Notes: generated from the sequence alone by a model not told the origin. Shown: positions 37,735-47,183, counted from the first letter of the stretch. The stretch is 64,000 bases of DNA from Cellulomonas denverensis (GCF_012396125.1 NZ_JAAXOX010000007.1:62001-126000), one strand, 5' to 3'. Program-made: numbers and translations.

Positions 37735-39309
37735 TCAGTCCCGGAAGGTCTCGATCTGCGCGCCGAGCTCGACCAGCCGCTCCTGCAGCTGCTCGTAGCC
37801 GCGGGCGATGATGTCGACGTCGCGCAGCACGCTGGTGCCCTTGGCGGCCAGCATGCCGAGCAGGATCACCACCGCCGGGCGCAGGGCCGGCGGGCAGGAC
37901 ACCTCGGCGCCGGACCACCGGGTCGGGCCGCTGATCTGCAGCCGGTGCGCGTCCAGCAGCCGCACGTCGGCGCCGAGCCGGGTCAGGTCGGTCAGGTGGA
38001 TCGCCCGGCCCTCGTACACCCAGTCGTGCACCAGAGTGGTGCCCTCCGCGCAGGCGGCGATCGCCACGAAGAACGGCAGGTTGTCGATGTTCAGGCCCGG
38101 GAACGGCATCGGGTGGATCTTGTCCAGCGGGGCGCGCAGCTCGCTGGGGAAGACGGTCAGGTCCACCAGCCGGGTCCGGCCGTTGTGCGCGGTGTACTCG
38201 GCGGACAGCTCGTAGCGCAGGCCCATCTCGGACAGGGTGGCCAGCTCGATCTCCATGAACTCGATCGGCACCCGGCCGACCGTGATCTCCGAGCCGGTGA
38301 CGATCCCGGCGGTCAGCAGGCTCATCGCCTCCACCGGGTCCTCGGAGACCGCGTACTCCACGTCGGCGTCGATCTCGGCCTTGCCGTGCACCCGCAGCGT
38401 GGTGGTGCCGATGCCCTCGATCCGGACGCCGAGCAGCTCCAGGTAGAAGCACAGGTCCTGGACCATGTAGTTCGGGCTGGCGTTGCGGATGATGGTCAGG
38501 CCGTCCCGGCGGGCGGCGGCCATCAGCGCGTTCTCGGTGACGGTGTCGCCGCGCTCGGTGAGCACGATCTGCAGGTCGGTGCTGCCCGGGTCGGCGACCT
38601 TGGCGTGGTACCGGCTGTTGGTGGCGGTCACGGTGAGCCCGAACGGCCGCAGCGCGATCATGTGCGGCTCGACGGTGCGCGAGCCCAGGTCGCAGCCGCC
38701 GGCGTAGGGCAGCTGGAAGTCGTCGAACTGGGACAGCAGCGGGCCGAAGAACATGATGATCGAGCGGGTGCGCACGGCAGCGTCCACGTCGATCGCTTCC
38801 AGGTCCAGGTCGCGGGGGACCACGATCTCCAGGTCGCGGCCGTCGCCGGACCAGGTGGCCCGCACGCCGATCGAGCGCAGCACCTCCACGATCCGGTCGA
38901 CCTCGACGATCCGGGCGACGTTGCGCAGGGTGGTGGTGCCGCGGTTCAGCAGGCTGGCGCACAGCAGGGCGACCGCGCCGTTCTTGGAGGTGTTGACGTC
39001 GATCCGGCCGGACAGCTTCTGCCCGCCGGTCACCCGCAGGTGGGTGCGCTGCGGGCCGCCGACCGTGACGATCGGGGAGTCCAGGGCGGCGCCGATCCGG
39101 GTGAGCATGTCCAGGCTGAGGTTCTGGGTGCCCTGCTCGATCCGGTGCACGGCGGACTGGCTGGTGCCGAGAAGCTCCGCCAGCTGGGTCTGGGTCAGAC
39201 CGCGGTGGCGACGGGCGGAGCGGACGAGCGAGCCGACGTGGGCCAGCTGCTCAGGCAGGGTGCGCACGGCGGGGATGGCGCCGGTGGCGGGTGCGGTGGT
39301 CTCAGTCAC
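37735..39309 (-). CDS. XRE helix-turn-helix fused to MurA-like enolpyruvyl transferase
   Basis: This is a 524-residue fusion. Residues about 20-80 form an XRE-type HTH (VRSARRHRGLTQTQLAELLGTSQSAVHRIEQG). The remainder is an EPSP-synthase-fold UDP-GlcNAc 1-carboxyvinyltransferase-like domain. MurA landmarks are kept in altered form: SKNGAVALLCASLL (Lys-Asn), AGGCDLGSRTVEPH with Cys at the PEP-attack position, PMPFPGLNIDN and ALRPAVVILLG. I start at GTG 39309 because TACGGT lies 6 nt upstream. Such fusions exist in other actinobacteria and may be regulatory paralogues, not the main MurA. Confidence 0.85.
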   Translation of the reverse strand: MTETTAPATGAIPAVRTLPEQLAHVGSLVRSARRHRGLTQTQLAELLGTSQSAVHRIEQGTQNLSLDMLTRIGAALDSPIVTVGGPQRTHLRVTGGQKLSGRIDVNTSKNGAVALLCASLLNRGTTTLRNVARIVEVDRIVEVLRSIGVRATWSGDGRDLEIVVPRDLDLEAIDVDAAVRTRSIIMFFGPLLSQFDDFQLPYAGGCDLGSRTVEPHMIALRPFGLTVTATNSRYHAKVADPGSTDLQIVLTERGDTVTENALMAAARRDGLTIIRNASPNYMVQDLCFYLELLGVRIEGIGTTTLRVHGKAEIDADVEYAVSEDPVEAMSLLTAGIVTGSEITVGRVPIEFMEIELATLSEMGLRYELSAEYTAHNGRTRLVDLTVFPSELRAPLDKIHPMPFPGLNIDNLPFFVAIAACAEGTTLVHDWVYEGRAIHLTDLTRLGADVRLLDAHRLQISGPTRWSGAEVSCPPALRPAVVILLGMLAAKGTSVLRDVDIIARGYEQLQERLVELGAQIETFRD

Positions 39310-39412
39310 CCGGCGACCGTAACTCACGGATGAGATATCGGCGACCCACAGGATGTGAAGATCGGGTGTCTGTGGGGGATTTCGCAGGTCAGCGGGATCT
39401 CAGATATGAGTT

Positions 39413-40222
39413 TCAGGCGATCAGCGTGTCCTGCACCGGGCGTCCGACCGGCGCCGGGTGGTGCTGCGGGGCCGCCGGGGGGAGGGCCGCCGGTGCCCGC
39501 GGGCTCGGCACCGGCCACACCGTGCCCGCGCCCTCTCCGGTCAGGCCTTTCTCCGCCCGCCAGGCGTTGAACGCCTCGGCCCAGGCGCGGTGGGCGGTCA
39601 CCTGGTAGTCGTGCAGCTCGCTCAACGGCAGCTCGCCCAGGTGCGGGAACCGGTCCACGATCCGGTCCAGCACGTCCAGGGTGGCGACCACGTCCACATC
39701 CGCGGTGTGCAGCTGCCCGGTGTCGACCACCTGGTACACCCCGCACAGGTCGACCAGCTTGCGCTTGCCCCGCCGGTACCGGTCCTCGGCCCGGTCCAGC
39801 ACCAGGGGGTCGATCACCGGCACCAGGGCGCCGCCCAGCCGCTCGCTCACCGTCGCCAGGCCGTGCCGCTCCAGCTCCGCCTCCAGCAGGCACAGGTCGA
39901 AGGAGGCGTTGTAGGCCACCACCGGCACCCCGTCCCGCATCGCCTGGGCGATGGTGGCGGCGATCTCGTCCAGGGCGCCGGCCGGGGGGACGCCGTGCTC
40001 GCGGGCGTGCTCGGTGCTGATGCCGTGGATCGCGCTGGCCGCCGCCGGGATCGGCACCCCGGGGTCGATCAGCCAGGTCCGCACGTGGGTGCCGGCGGCG
40101 TCCCGGCGGACCAGGGCGGCGGTGACGATCCGGTCGTGGGTGACGTCGATGCCGGTGGTCTCGGTGTCGAAGCCCAGCAACGGGCCCCGCGTCCATCCGG
40201 TCTGGCCGGTCATGTCGGTCAT
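39413..40222 (-). CDS. DEDDh-type 3'-5' exonuclease (DNA polymerase III epsilon-like)
   Basis: This is a 269-residue RNase T-like exonuclease. Motifs are GFDTETTGID (ExoI), VVAYNASFDLCLLEAEL (ExoII) and LHTADVDVVATLDVL (ExoIII with His and Asp). A Pro/Ala-rich C-terminal tail follows. It fits stand-alone epsilon-like proteins of actinobacteria used in repair, but a role in replication proofreading is not excluded. GAGGGG precedes the ATG at 40222. The 103 nt between it and the murA-like gene hold short AT-rich dyads. Confidence 0.9.
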   Translation of the reverse strand: MTDMTGQTGWTRGPLLGFDTETTGIDVTHDRIVTAALVRRDAAGTHVRTWLIDPGVPIPAAASAIHGISTEHAREHGVPPAGALDEIAATIAQAMRDGVPVVAYNASFDLCLLEAELERHGLATVSERLGGALVPVIDPLVLDRAEDRYRRGKRKLVDLCGVYQVVDTGQLHTADVDVVATLDVLDRIVDRFPHLGELPLSELHDYQVTAHRAWAEAFNAWRAEKGLTGEGAGTVWPVPSPRAPAALPPAAPQHHPAPVGRPVQDTLIA

Positions 40223-40360
40223 GTCGTCATCCCCTCACGTGCTGCGGCCAGCATCGCACCGGCCGCCGACACCGCCGGGGAGGCGGCCCCGGCAGGTCGC
40301 GGATGCGCGATCGGCCGTGCCGTCGCAGGGTGGGAGGGAACCACCCATCAAGGAGGACCC

Positions 40361-40915
40361 ATGCCTGACCTGAGCGGTAAGACCGTCGCGTTCCTGACCA
40401 GCGAGCACGGTGTCGAGGAGCCGGAGCTGACCACCCCGTGGCAGGCGGTGCAGGACGCCGGGGGCACCCCGGTGCTGGTGTCGGCCAAGCCCGGCACGGT
40501 GAGCGCGGTGAACAACGACCTGGACCCGGGCGGCGACTACCCGGTGGACCGCACGGTGGACCAGGTGCAGGTCGGCGAGCTGGCCGCCCTGGTGATCCCG
40601 GGCGGCACGGTGAACGCCGACACCCTGCGCACCCAGTCGGCGTCGGTGGCGCTGGTCAAGGACGTGCTGGCGGCCGGCATCCCGGTGGCGGCGATCTGCC
40701 ACGGGCCGTGGACGCTGATCGAGGCCGGCGTGGTGGACGGGGTCACCCTCACCTCCTACCCGAGCCTGGCCACCGACCTGCGCAACGCGGGCGCCACCTG
40801 GGTCGACCAGGAGGTGGTCACCAGCGAGGTCGGCACCACCAGCCTGATCACCTCCCGCAACCCGGGCGACCTGCCCGCGTTCAGCGCCGCGGTGGTCGAG
40901 GCCGCCGCGGGCTGA
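40361..40915 (+). CDS. DJ-1/PfpI family type 1 glutamine amidotransferase-like protein
   Basis: This is a 184-residue protein of the DJ-1/PfpI group, whose members act as proteases, deglycases or stress chaperones. The nucleophile elbow is AAICHGPWTLIEAG (Cys113), the acidic partner Glu20 lies in GVEEPEL, and LVIPGG near residue 78 is typical. AGGAGG (40351-40356) precedes the ATG. The reading frame stays open far upstream, but that part only shadows the exonuclease gene. The actual reaction is not predictable. Confidence 0.9.
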   Translation: MPDLSGKTVAFLTSEHGVEEPELTTPWQAVQDAGGTPVLVSAKPGTVSAVNNDLDPGGDYPVDRTVDQVQVGELAALVIPGGTVNADTLRTQSASVALVKDVLAAGIPVAAICHGPWTLIEAGVVDGVTLTSYPSLATDLRNAGATWVDQEVVTSEVGTTSLITSRNPGDLPAFSAAVVEAAAG

Positions 40916-40935
40916 AACCGGGGCGGGGGCACCGG

Positions 40936-40941
40936 TAGCCT
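40936..40941 (+). promoter_or_regulatory. -10 element for leaderless guaB3
   Basis: TAGCCT lies 6 nt before the GTG at 40948. Confidence 0.5.
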
Positions 40942-40947
40942 GACCCG

Positions 40948-42072
40948 GTGAGCAACGAGATCGAGATCGGCCGCGGCAAGCGCGCCCGCCGCGCGTACTC
41001 CTTCGACGACATCGCGGTGGTGCCCTCCCGGCGCACCCGTGACCCGGAGGAGGTCTCGGTCGGCTGGCAGATCGACGCCTACCACTTCGACCTGCCGGTG
41101 CTCGCCGCGCCGATGGACTCCGTGATGAGCCCCGCCACCGCGGTGGCGCTGGGCCGGGCCGGCGGGCTCGGGGTGCTCGACCTGGAGGGTCTGTGGACCC
41201 GCTACGAGGACCCCGAGCCGCTGCTGGCCGAGATCACCGGGCTGGACGCGGACGGTGCCACCGCCCGGATGCAGGAGATCTACGCCGCGCCGATCGACCC
41301 GGAGCTGATCCGGCTCCGGCTCGGCCAGATCCGTGAGGCCGGGGTGACCGTCGCCGGGGCGCTGTCCCCGCAGCGCACCCAGGAGTTCTGGAAGGTGGTC
41401 GTCGACGCCGGGGTCGACCTGTTCGTGATCCGCGGCACCACGGTGTCGGCCGAGCACGTCTCCGGCCGGGCCGAGCCGCTGAACCTCAAGCGCTTCATCT
41501 ACGAGCTGGACGTACCGGTGATCGTCGGTGGCGCCTCGACCTACACCGCGGCGCTACACCTGATGCGCACCGGGGCGGCCGGGGTGCTGGTCGGCTTCGG
41601 CGGCGGGGCGGCGCACACCACCCGCACCACGCTGGGCATCCACGCCCCGATGGCCACCGCGCTGGCGGATGTCGCCGCGGCCCGCCGGGACTACCTGGAC
41701 GAGTCCGGCGGCCGGTACGTGCACGTGATCGCCGACGGCGGGGTGGGCCGCTCCGGCGACCTGGTCCGGGCGGTGGCCTGCGGGGCGGACGCCGTGATGC
41801 TCGGCGCCGCGCTGGCCCGGGCGACCGATGCCCCCGGCCGTGGCTGGCACTGGGGCTCCGAGGCGCACCACCCGCACCTGCCGCGCGGCGAGCGGGTGCA
41901 GGTCGGCCAGGTCGGCACCCTGCAGGAGGTGCTGTTCGGCCCGGGCAAGACCGCCGACGGCACGCTGAACCTGATCGGTGCCCTGCGCCGGGCGATGGCG
42001 ACCACCGGGTACTCCGACCTCAAGGAGTTCCAGCGGGTGGAGCTGGTGGTCTCCCCGTACCAGCCCCGCTGA
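40948..42072 (+). CDS. guaB3: GuaB3 family IMP dehydrogenase-related protein
   Basis: This is a 374-residue IMPDH/GMP-reductase-superfamily barrel without CBS domains. It has RRAYSFDDIAVVPSRRTRDP, LPVLAAPMDSVMS and VIADGGVGRSGD. The catalytic loop reads GFGGGAAHTTR, so the position of the IMPDH nucleophilic Cys is His223. This form appears typical of actinobacterial GuaB3, and it argues against IMPDH activity by the usual mechanism. A role in purine-nucleotide interconversion (for example GMP reduction) has been proposed for GuaB3 relatives. Confidence 0.9.
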   Translation: MSNEIEIGRGKRARRAYSFDDIAVVPSRRTRDPEEVSVGWQIDAYHFDLPVLAAPMDSVMSPATAVALGRAGGLGVLDLEGLWTRYEDPEPLLAEITGLDADGATARMQEIYAAPIDPELIRLRLGQIREAGVTVAGALSPQRTQEFWKVVVDAGVDLFVIRGTTVSAEHVSGRAEPLNLKRFIYELDVPVIVGGASTYTAALHLMRTGAAGVLVGFGGGAAHTTRTTLGIHAPMATALADVAAARRDYLDESGGRYVHVIADGGVGRSGDLVRAVACGADAVMLGAALARATDAPGRGWHWGSEAHHPHLPRGERVQVGQVGTLQEVLFGPGKTADGTLNLIGALRRAMATTGYSDLKEFQRVELVVSPYQPR

Positions 42073-42167
42073 CCGCCGGCCGACTCCTGGTCGGCGGGCC
42101 CCTGCCGCACTAGCGTGGGCGCCAGTCACGCCCGGCCGAGCGGGCGCACGGAGCGAGGGAGCTGCCG

Positions 42168-43862
42168 ATGTCCGGTCATGGGGTGCTGCACGGCGTCGGG
42201 GTCGGGCGGGGGATCGCGGTCGGGCCGGTGGTGCGGGTCGAACCCGCCCCGCAGGTGGCGCCGGACGCTCCGGTCGTGCGCGACGGGTCCCCGGTGCCCA
42301 CCGAGGACCTGCCCGAGGCGGTGGGGGAGGCGTTCGCCGCGGTGGCCGCCGCCCTGAACGCCCAGGCCGCCCGCGCCACCGGCACCGTCGCCGAGGTGCT
42401 GTCCGCCACCGCGCAGATGGCCGACGATCCCGCGCTGCGCCAGCAGGTGCTGGACCGGGTGCGCGGTGGTGAGCCCGCGGTCGCCGCGGTGGATGCCGCC
42501 GTGGACGGCTTCGCCACCCTGTTCGAGCAGGCCGGCGGGTATCTGGCCGAACGGGTCACCGACCTGCGCAGCGTCCGGGACCGGGTGGTGGCCCGCCTGG
42601 CCGGACTGCCCGCGCCGGGGGTGCCGGAGCTGACCGTGCCCGCGGTGGTGGTGGCCCGCGACCTGGCCCCGGCGGACACCGCGGCCCTCGACCTGGACCG
42701 GGTGCTGGCCCTGCTCACCGAGGAGGGCGGCCCCACCGGGCACACCGCGATCATCGCCGGGCAGAACGGCGTGCCCTGCGTGGTCCGGGTGGCCGGGATC
42801 ACCGCGGTCGCCGAGGGCACCGTGGTCGGGGTGGACGCGGCCACCGGCAGCGTGGTGATCGAGCCCGACGCGCAGGTGCGCGCGGAGCTGGCCGCCAAGG
42901 CCGACCGGGAGCGGGCGCTGGCCGAGGACACCGCACCCGGGGCGACCGCCGACGGTCACGCCGTCCAGCTGCTGGCCAACATCGGCACGGTCGAGGACGC
43001 CGAGCGGCTGACCGACTCCGCCGCCGAGGGCGTCGGGCTGTTCCGCACCGAGGTGCTGTTCCTCGGCCGGGCACAGGCGCCGAGCGTCCAGGAGCAGACC
43101 GACACCTATGCCCGGGTGTTCCGGGCGCTGGGCGAGCGCAAGGTGGTGGTGCGGACCCTGGACGCCGGGGCCGACAAGCCGCTGGCCTTCGCCAACCCGG
43201 CACCGGAGGAGAACCCGGCGCTCGGAGTGCGCGGTTACCGCCTGGTGCGCACGGTGCCGGAGCTGCTGCACGACCAGCTGACCGCGCTGGCCGCCGCCGG
43301 GGCCGAGACCGGGACCACCCCGTGGGTGATGGCGCCGATGGTGGCCACCGCGGCGGAGGCCCGGGCGTTCGCCGCCGCGGCGCACGGGGCGGGGCTGCGC
43401 CGGACCGGGGTGATGGTGGAGGTGCCGTCGGCCGCGCTGCGGGCCCGGGCGGTGCTGGACGAGGTGGACTTCGTCTCGCTGGGCACCAACGACCTGGCGC
43501 AGTACACGATGGCCACCGACCGGCTGCGCGGTGAGCTGACCGACCTGCTCGATCCCTGGCAGCCCGCGGTGCTGGAGCTGGTCGCCGCCACCGCCCGCGG
43601 CGGGGAGCAGACCGGCAAGCCGGTCGGGGTGTGCGGGGAGTCCGCCGCCGACCCGCTGATGGCGCTGGTGCTGACCGGGCTGGGCGTCACCAGCCTGTCC
43701 ATGTCACCCGCCGCGCTGCCCGCGGTGCGATTCGCCCTGCGCCGGCACACCCTGGCCGAGTGCCGGGCACTGGCCGAACTGGCCCTGTCCGCCGCCGACT
43801 CGGTCTCCGGCCGGTCCGCGGTGCGCGCCGCGGTGAAGCCGGAGGTCAGCGAGCTGGGCTGA
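42168..43862 (+). CDS. ptsI: Phosphoenolpyruvate-protein phosphotransferase (PTS enzyme I)
   Basis: Enzyme I passes phosphate from PEP to HPr to drive sugar uptake. The 564-residue protein has the phospho-His loop EEGGPTGHTAIIAG (His192), the PEP-binding GVGLFRTEVLFLGR and SLGTNDLAQYTMATDR, and the Cys-containing VGVCGESAADP near residue 490. AGGGAG precedes the ATG. TAGCGT about 55 nt upstream is a candidate -10. No HPr (ptsH) or enzyme II gene is seen in the window. Confidence 0.95.
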   Translation: MSGHGVLHGVGVGRGIAVGPVVRVEPAPQVAPDAPVVRDGSPVPTEDLPEAVGEAFAAVAAALNAQAARATGTVAEVLSATAQMADDPALRQQVLDRVRGGEPAVAAVDAAVDGFATLFEQAGGYLAERVTDLRSVRDRVVARLAGLPAPGVPELTVPAVVVARDLAPADTAALDLDRVLALLTEEGGPTGHTAIIAGQNGVPCVVRVAGITAVAEGTVVGVDAATGSVVIEPDAQVRAELAAKADRERALAEDTAPGATADGHAVQLLANIGTVEDAERLTDSAAEGVGLFRTEVLFLGRAQAPSVQEQTDTYARVFRALGERKVVVRTLDAGADKPLAFANPAPEENPALGVRGYRLVRTVPELLHDQLTALAAAGAETGTTPWVMAPMVATAAEARAFAAAAHGAGLRRTGVMVEVPSAALRARAVLDEVDFVSLGTNDLAQYTMATDRLRGELTDLLDPWQPAVLELVAATARGGEQTGKPVGVCGESAADPLMALVLTGLGVTSLSMSPAALPAVRFALRRHTLAECRALAELALSAADSVSGRSAVRAAVKPEVSELG

Positions 43863-43893
43863 GCACGGGGCTGCCCCGCCCCGGACCGCCGCG

Positions 43894-43899
43894 TAGCCT
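43894..43899 (+). promoter_or_regulatory. -10 element for leaderless aldehyde dehydrogenase gene
   Basis: TAGCCT lies 7 nt before the ATG at 43907. Confidence 0.5.
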
Positions 43900-43906
43900 G
43901 ACCGGC

Positions 43907-45532
43907 ATGGTGCCGGAAGCGCTGCGCGACCCCGAGACCGACCCGCTGGCCACCCTGGTCCTGGAACCGGAGCTGGTGGCCGACCTGGTACGCCGGGCCC
44001 GGGCGACCGGCCCGCACGCCACCCATCACGCACCGTGGACCGGTGCGCCGCTGGCCACCCTGCCGCAGAGCACCCCGGAGGACCTGGCCGCTGCTGCCCG
44101 GACCGCCCGGGCGGCGCAGCGGCGCTGGGCGGTCACCGGGCACCGGGAGCGGGCCGCCCTGCTGCGCCGGACCGCCCAGCTGGTGCTGGCCCGGCAGTCG
44201 GATGTGCTGGACCTGATCCAGCTGGAGAACGGCAAGGCACGGGCCGCGGCGCTGGAGGAGGTCGCCGACGTGGTGCTGGGCGCCCGGTTCCTGGCCGGTC
44301 ACGCCGGGCGGGTGCTGGCCGAGCAGCGCCGGCCCGGGCTGCTCGGTCCGCTGACCAGCGTCCGGGTGGCCCGCGACCCGGCCGGGGTGGTGGCGGTGGT
44401 CGCACCGTGGAACTACCCGCTGAGCCTGACCCTCGGCGACGTGCTGCCGGCCCTGGCCGCCGGGAACGCGGTGCTGCTGCGACCGGACCCGCAGACCCCG
44501 CTGACCGCGCTGTGGGCGGCCGAGCTGCTGGCCGACGCCGGGTTCCCGGACGATCTGGTGCAGGTGGTGCTCGGCGACGGACCCACGGTGGGGGACCGGT
44601 TGATCGACCACGCCGACCACCTGCTGTTCACCGGGTCCACCGCCACCGGCCGGCTGGTCGCCGCCCGGGCCGGCGGTGAGCTGGTGCCCAGCACCCTGGA
44701 GCTCGGCGGCAAGAACGCGCTCTACGTGGCCGGTGACGCCGACCCGGACCTGGCCGCCGAGGGGGCGGTGCGGGCCTGCTTCGGCGGCACCGGGCAGCTG
44801 TGCATGTCGGTGGAACGGCTGTACGTGCACCGGGACGTCGCGGCGGCGTTCAGCACCGCGTTCCGGCGCCGGGTGCGGGCGCTGCGGCTCGGCACCGGGC
44901 TGGACTACGGCTACGACCTGGGCTCGCTGACCGGGCCGGAGCAACTGGCCCGGGTGGTCGAACACGTCGAGGACGCGCTGTCCGGCGGGGCCCGGCTGCT
45001 CACCGGCGGGGCGCAGCGCCCGGAGATCGGGCCGTACGTCTACGAACCGACCGTGCTCACCGACGTCGGCCCGCACGCCCGGATGTTCGCCGAGGAGACC
45101 TTCGGGCCGGTGGTCGCCCTCGGCGAGGTGCGCTCCGACGACGAGGCGGTCGCCGCGATGAACGACACCCGGTACGGCCTGCACGCGGCGGTCTGGTCCG
45201 GGTCGGTGCGCCGCGGCCGGGCGGTGGCGGACCGGCTGCGGGTCGGGTCGGTGGACGCGAACGAGGGTTACCAGGCGTCCTGGGGCTCCTGGGCGGCGCC
45301 CCAGGGCGGCCGGGCGGACTCCGGCTGGGGCGCCCGGCACGGGGCCGAAGGGCTGCTCGCGCTGACCCGCAGCCGCACGGTGGCGGTGCAGCGCGGGGTG
45401 CACGCCGGCCTGGGTCCCGGGCGGCTGCTGTCCGGGCCGCCGGAGCACTGGGCCCCGCTGCTGCTGTCCGGGCTGCGGCTGCTCAGTGGTGTCCGGCCGG
45501 GGCGGGGACCGCGGCCTCCGGCGGCGGGATGA
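43907..45532 (+). CDS. Aldehyde dehydrogenase, probable succinate-semialdehyde dehydrogenase
   Basis: This is a 541-residue NAD(P)-dependent aldehyde dehydrogenase. The oxyanion Asn is in VVAPWNYPLSL, the general base Glu in STLELGGKNALY and the nucleophile Cys299 in GGTGQLCMSVER. FGPVVALGEV is the usual C-terminal domain motif. The length and C-terminal extension match the actinobacterial succinic-semialdehyde group (GabD2), but other aldehydes are possible. The 3' end overlaps the convergent diguanylate cyclase gene by 50 nt. Confidence 0.9.
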   Translation: MVPEALRDPETDPLATLVLEPELVADLVRRARATGPHATHHAPWTGAPLATLPQSTPEDLAAAARTARAAQRRWAVTGHRERAALLRRTAQLVLARQSDVLDLIQLENGKARAAALEEVADVVLGARFLAGHAGRVLAEQRRPGLLGPLTSVRVARDPAGVVAVVAPWNYPLSLTLGDVLPALAAGNAVLLRPDPQTPLTALWAAELLADAGFPDDLVQVVLGDGPTVGDRLIDHADHLLFTGSTATGRLVAARAGGELVPSTLELGGKNALYVAGDADPDLAAEGAVRACFGGTGQLCMSVERLYVHRDVAAAFSTAFRRRVRALRLGTGLDYGYDLGSLTGPEQLARVVEHVEDALSGGARLLTGGAQRPEIGPYVYEPTVLTDVGPHARMFAEETFGPVVALGEVRSDDEAVAAMNDTRYGLHAAVWSGSVRRGRAVADRLRVGSVDANEGYQASWGSWAAPQGGRADSGWGARHGAEGLLALTRSRTVAVQRGVHAGLGPGRLLSGPPEHWAPLLLSGLRLLSGVRPGRGPRPPAAG

Positions 45533-47171
45533 ACGCCACCTGGTTGCGGCCCCGGCGCTTGGCCTCGTAGAGGGCGGCATCGGCCCGGGCGGCCAGGGTC
45601 GCCGGGTCGTCGTCCGGGCCGGCGGTCACCCCACCCATGCTCATCGTCACCCGCAGGCCGGCGGACAGGTCCTCCCACGGGTGGGCGGCCACCATGATCC
45701 GGATCCGCTCGCAGGCGGCCAGCGCGTCGGCCGGCGGGCACTGCCGCAGCACCAGCACGAACTCCTCGCCGCCGACCCGGGCCACCACGTCGCCCAGGCG
45801 CAGGCAGGCGGTCATGATCTGGCCGACCCGGCGCAGCACCTCGTCGCCGACCGGGTGCGAGTGCTGGTCGTTCACCGACTTGAACAGGTCGAGGTCGGCC
45901 ACCACATAGGCCAGATCCGGTTCGCCGTGCCGGCCGTGCAGCACCGCGTCCAGCCCGCGCCGGTTCAGCAGGCCGGTCAGCGGGTCGTGGGCGGCGTCGT
46001 GGGCCAGCGACCGGTTCAGCGCGGCCAGCTCGGCGGCGTGCTGGCGGGTCTGGTCGTGCGCCTGGCGCACCCGGTCCACGTCGAGCTGGGCGTTCACCAG
46101 GATGCCGCGGCGCTCGGCGGCCTGGTCGCGCTGCTCCATCACCGCCTCGTGGTACTGCCGGTGGGTGTCCAGCGCCTGCGCCAGGTCACCGGCGTCCTCG
46201 TACACCGCCACCAGCTCGTGCAGCACATCGGCGCGCTCCATCGGGCGCGAGCCCTCGGACAGCACCAGGGCGGAGGTCAGCGTGACCTTCGCGGCGGACA
46301 GGTCGCCGAGCAGCCGGTGCAGCCGGCCGAGCGCGGCGTGGTACCGGATGGTCAGGTACCGGGCGGAGACCTGGGGCAGGGCGAGCGCGCACCGGTCCAG
46401 CACCTCACGCGCGGAGGCCAGGTCGCCGTGGGCCATCTGCGCCCGGGCCAGCCGGACCTGGGCCTCGGCGACCAACCGGGCGTTGCCGGCCGAGGCACCG
46501 ACGCCGACCGCGGTCAGCCCGACCGTCACGCCCTGTTCGGCGTAGTGCACCGCCCGCTCGGCCAGCATCCGGGAGCTGGCCGGGTCGGTGACCGACAGCG
46601 TCTCGGCATCGTCGGTGGTCAGCTTGGCCAGGCCGGACAGGGTGGCGCAGGTGCCGTCCGGGCGGTCCACCCGCGGCCAGATCGTCATCGCCTCGGTCAG
46701 CAGCTCGTAGGCCTTCTCCGGGAACCGGCCCATCGAGATGTAGGTGTCCGCCAGGTTGTTCAGCGCGGCGGCGAGCCCTTCCAGGTCGCCGAGTTCGCGC
46801 CGGATCGCCAGCGAGCGTTCCAGCAGCTCCAGGGCGGACAGGTTGTCGCCGAAGCCGTTGTAGACCGCGGCCAGCCCCTGCAGCACCCGGCCCTCCCAGA
46901 CCCGGTCCTGCAGCCCGGTCGCCAGTTCCAGCGCGCGCTCCATCGCCCCGAGGGCCAGCGCATCGTCGGACAGCAGGTGCCGGGCCCAGCCGGACAGGTA
47001 CTCCAGCTCGATCTCCACCGCGACCAGGCCGTCGGCCCGCGCGCGCTCCAGCAGGCCGGGGACCAGCGCCACGCACAGGGCCGGCGCCGAGTCGCAGAGC
47101 GCGTCCACCTGCGCCAACTCGTGTCGCCAGTCCAACGGGTCGGCATCGCGCACCGCCCGGACAGTCGTCAT
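45483..47171 (-). CDS. TPR-containing diguanylate cyclase
   Basis: This is a 562-residue cytoplasmic protein. Residues about 1-350 form tetratricopeptide-type helical pairs (ERALELATGLQDRVWEGRVLQGLAAVYNG and repeats). A coiled region leads to a GGDEF domain (about 395-545). The active-site motif GGEEF is at 467-471, and an intact inhibitory site RLGD (458-461) lies five residues before it. It should therefore make c-di-GMP with product inhibition. GATAAT lies 6 nt before the ATG, a leaderless design. It follows ackA on the same strand after 183 nt. Confidence 0.93.
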   Translation of the reverse strand: MTTVRAVRDADPLDWRHELAQVDALCDSAPALCVALVPGLLERARADGLVAVEIELEYLSGWARHLLSDDALALGAMERALELATGLQDRVWEGRVLQGLAAVYNGFGDNLSALELLERSLAIRRELGDLEGLAAALNNLADTYISMGRFPEKAYELLTEAMTIWPRVDRPDGTCATLSGLAKLTTDDAETLSVTDPASSRMLAERAVHYAEQGVTVGLTAVGVGASAGNARLVAEAQVRLARAQMAHGDLASAREVLDRCALALPQVSARYLTIRYHAALGRLHRLLGDLSAAKVTLTSALVLSEGSRPMERADVLHELVAVYEDAGDLAQALDTHRQYHEAVMEQRDQAAERRGILVNAQLDVDRVRQAHDQTRQHAAELAALNRSLAHDAAHDPLTGLLNRRGLDAVLHGRHGEPDLAYVVADLDLFKSVNDQHSHPVGDEVLRRVGQIMTACLRLGDVVARVGGEEFVLVLRQCPPADALAACERIRIMVAAHPWEDLSAGLRVTMSMGGVTAGPDDDPATLAARADAALYEAKRRGRNQVAFIPPPEAAVPAPAGHH

Positions 47172-47177
47172 GCTCGG

Positions 47178-47183
47178 ATTATC
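47178..47183 (-). promoter_or_regulatory. -10 element for leaderless diguanylate cyclase gene
   Basis: GATAAT on the minus strand ends 6 nt before the ATG at 47171, one of the best -10 matches in the window. Further upstream, GAAGCG and CGCTTC (47253-47275) form a weak dyad. Confidence 0.6.

Noticed and set aside
39458..40360. Long N-terminal extension of the DJ-1/PfpI protein
   Set aside because: It is antisense to the DEDDh exonuclease and low in complexity. AGGAGG directly before 40361 marks the true start.
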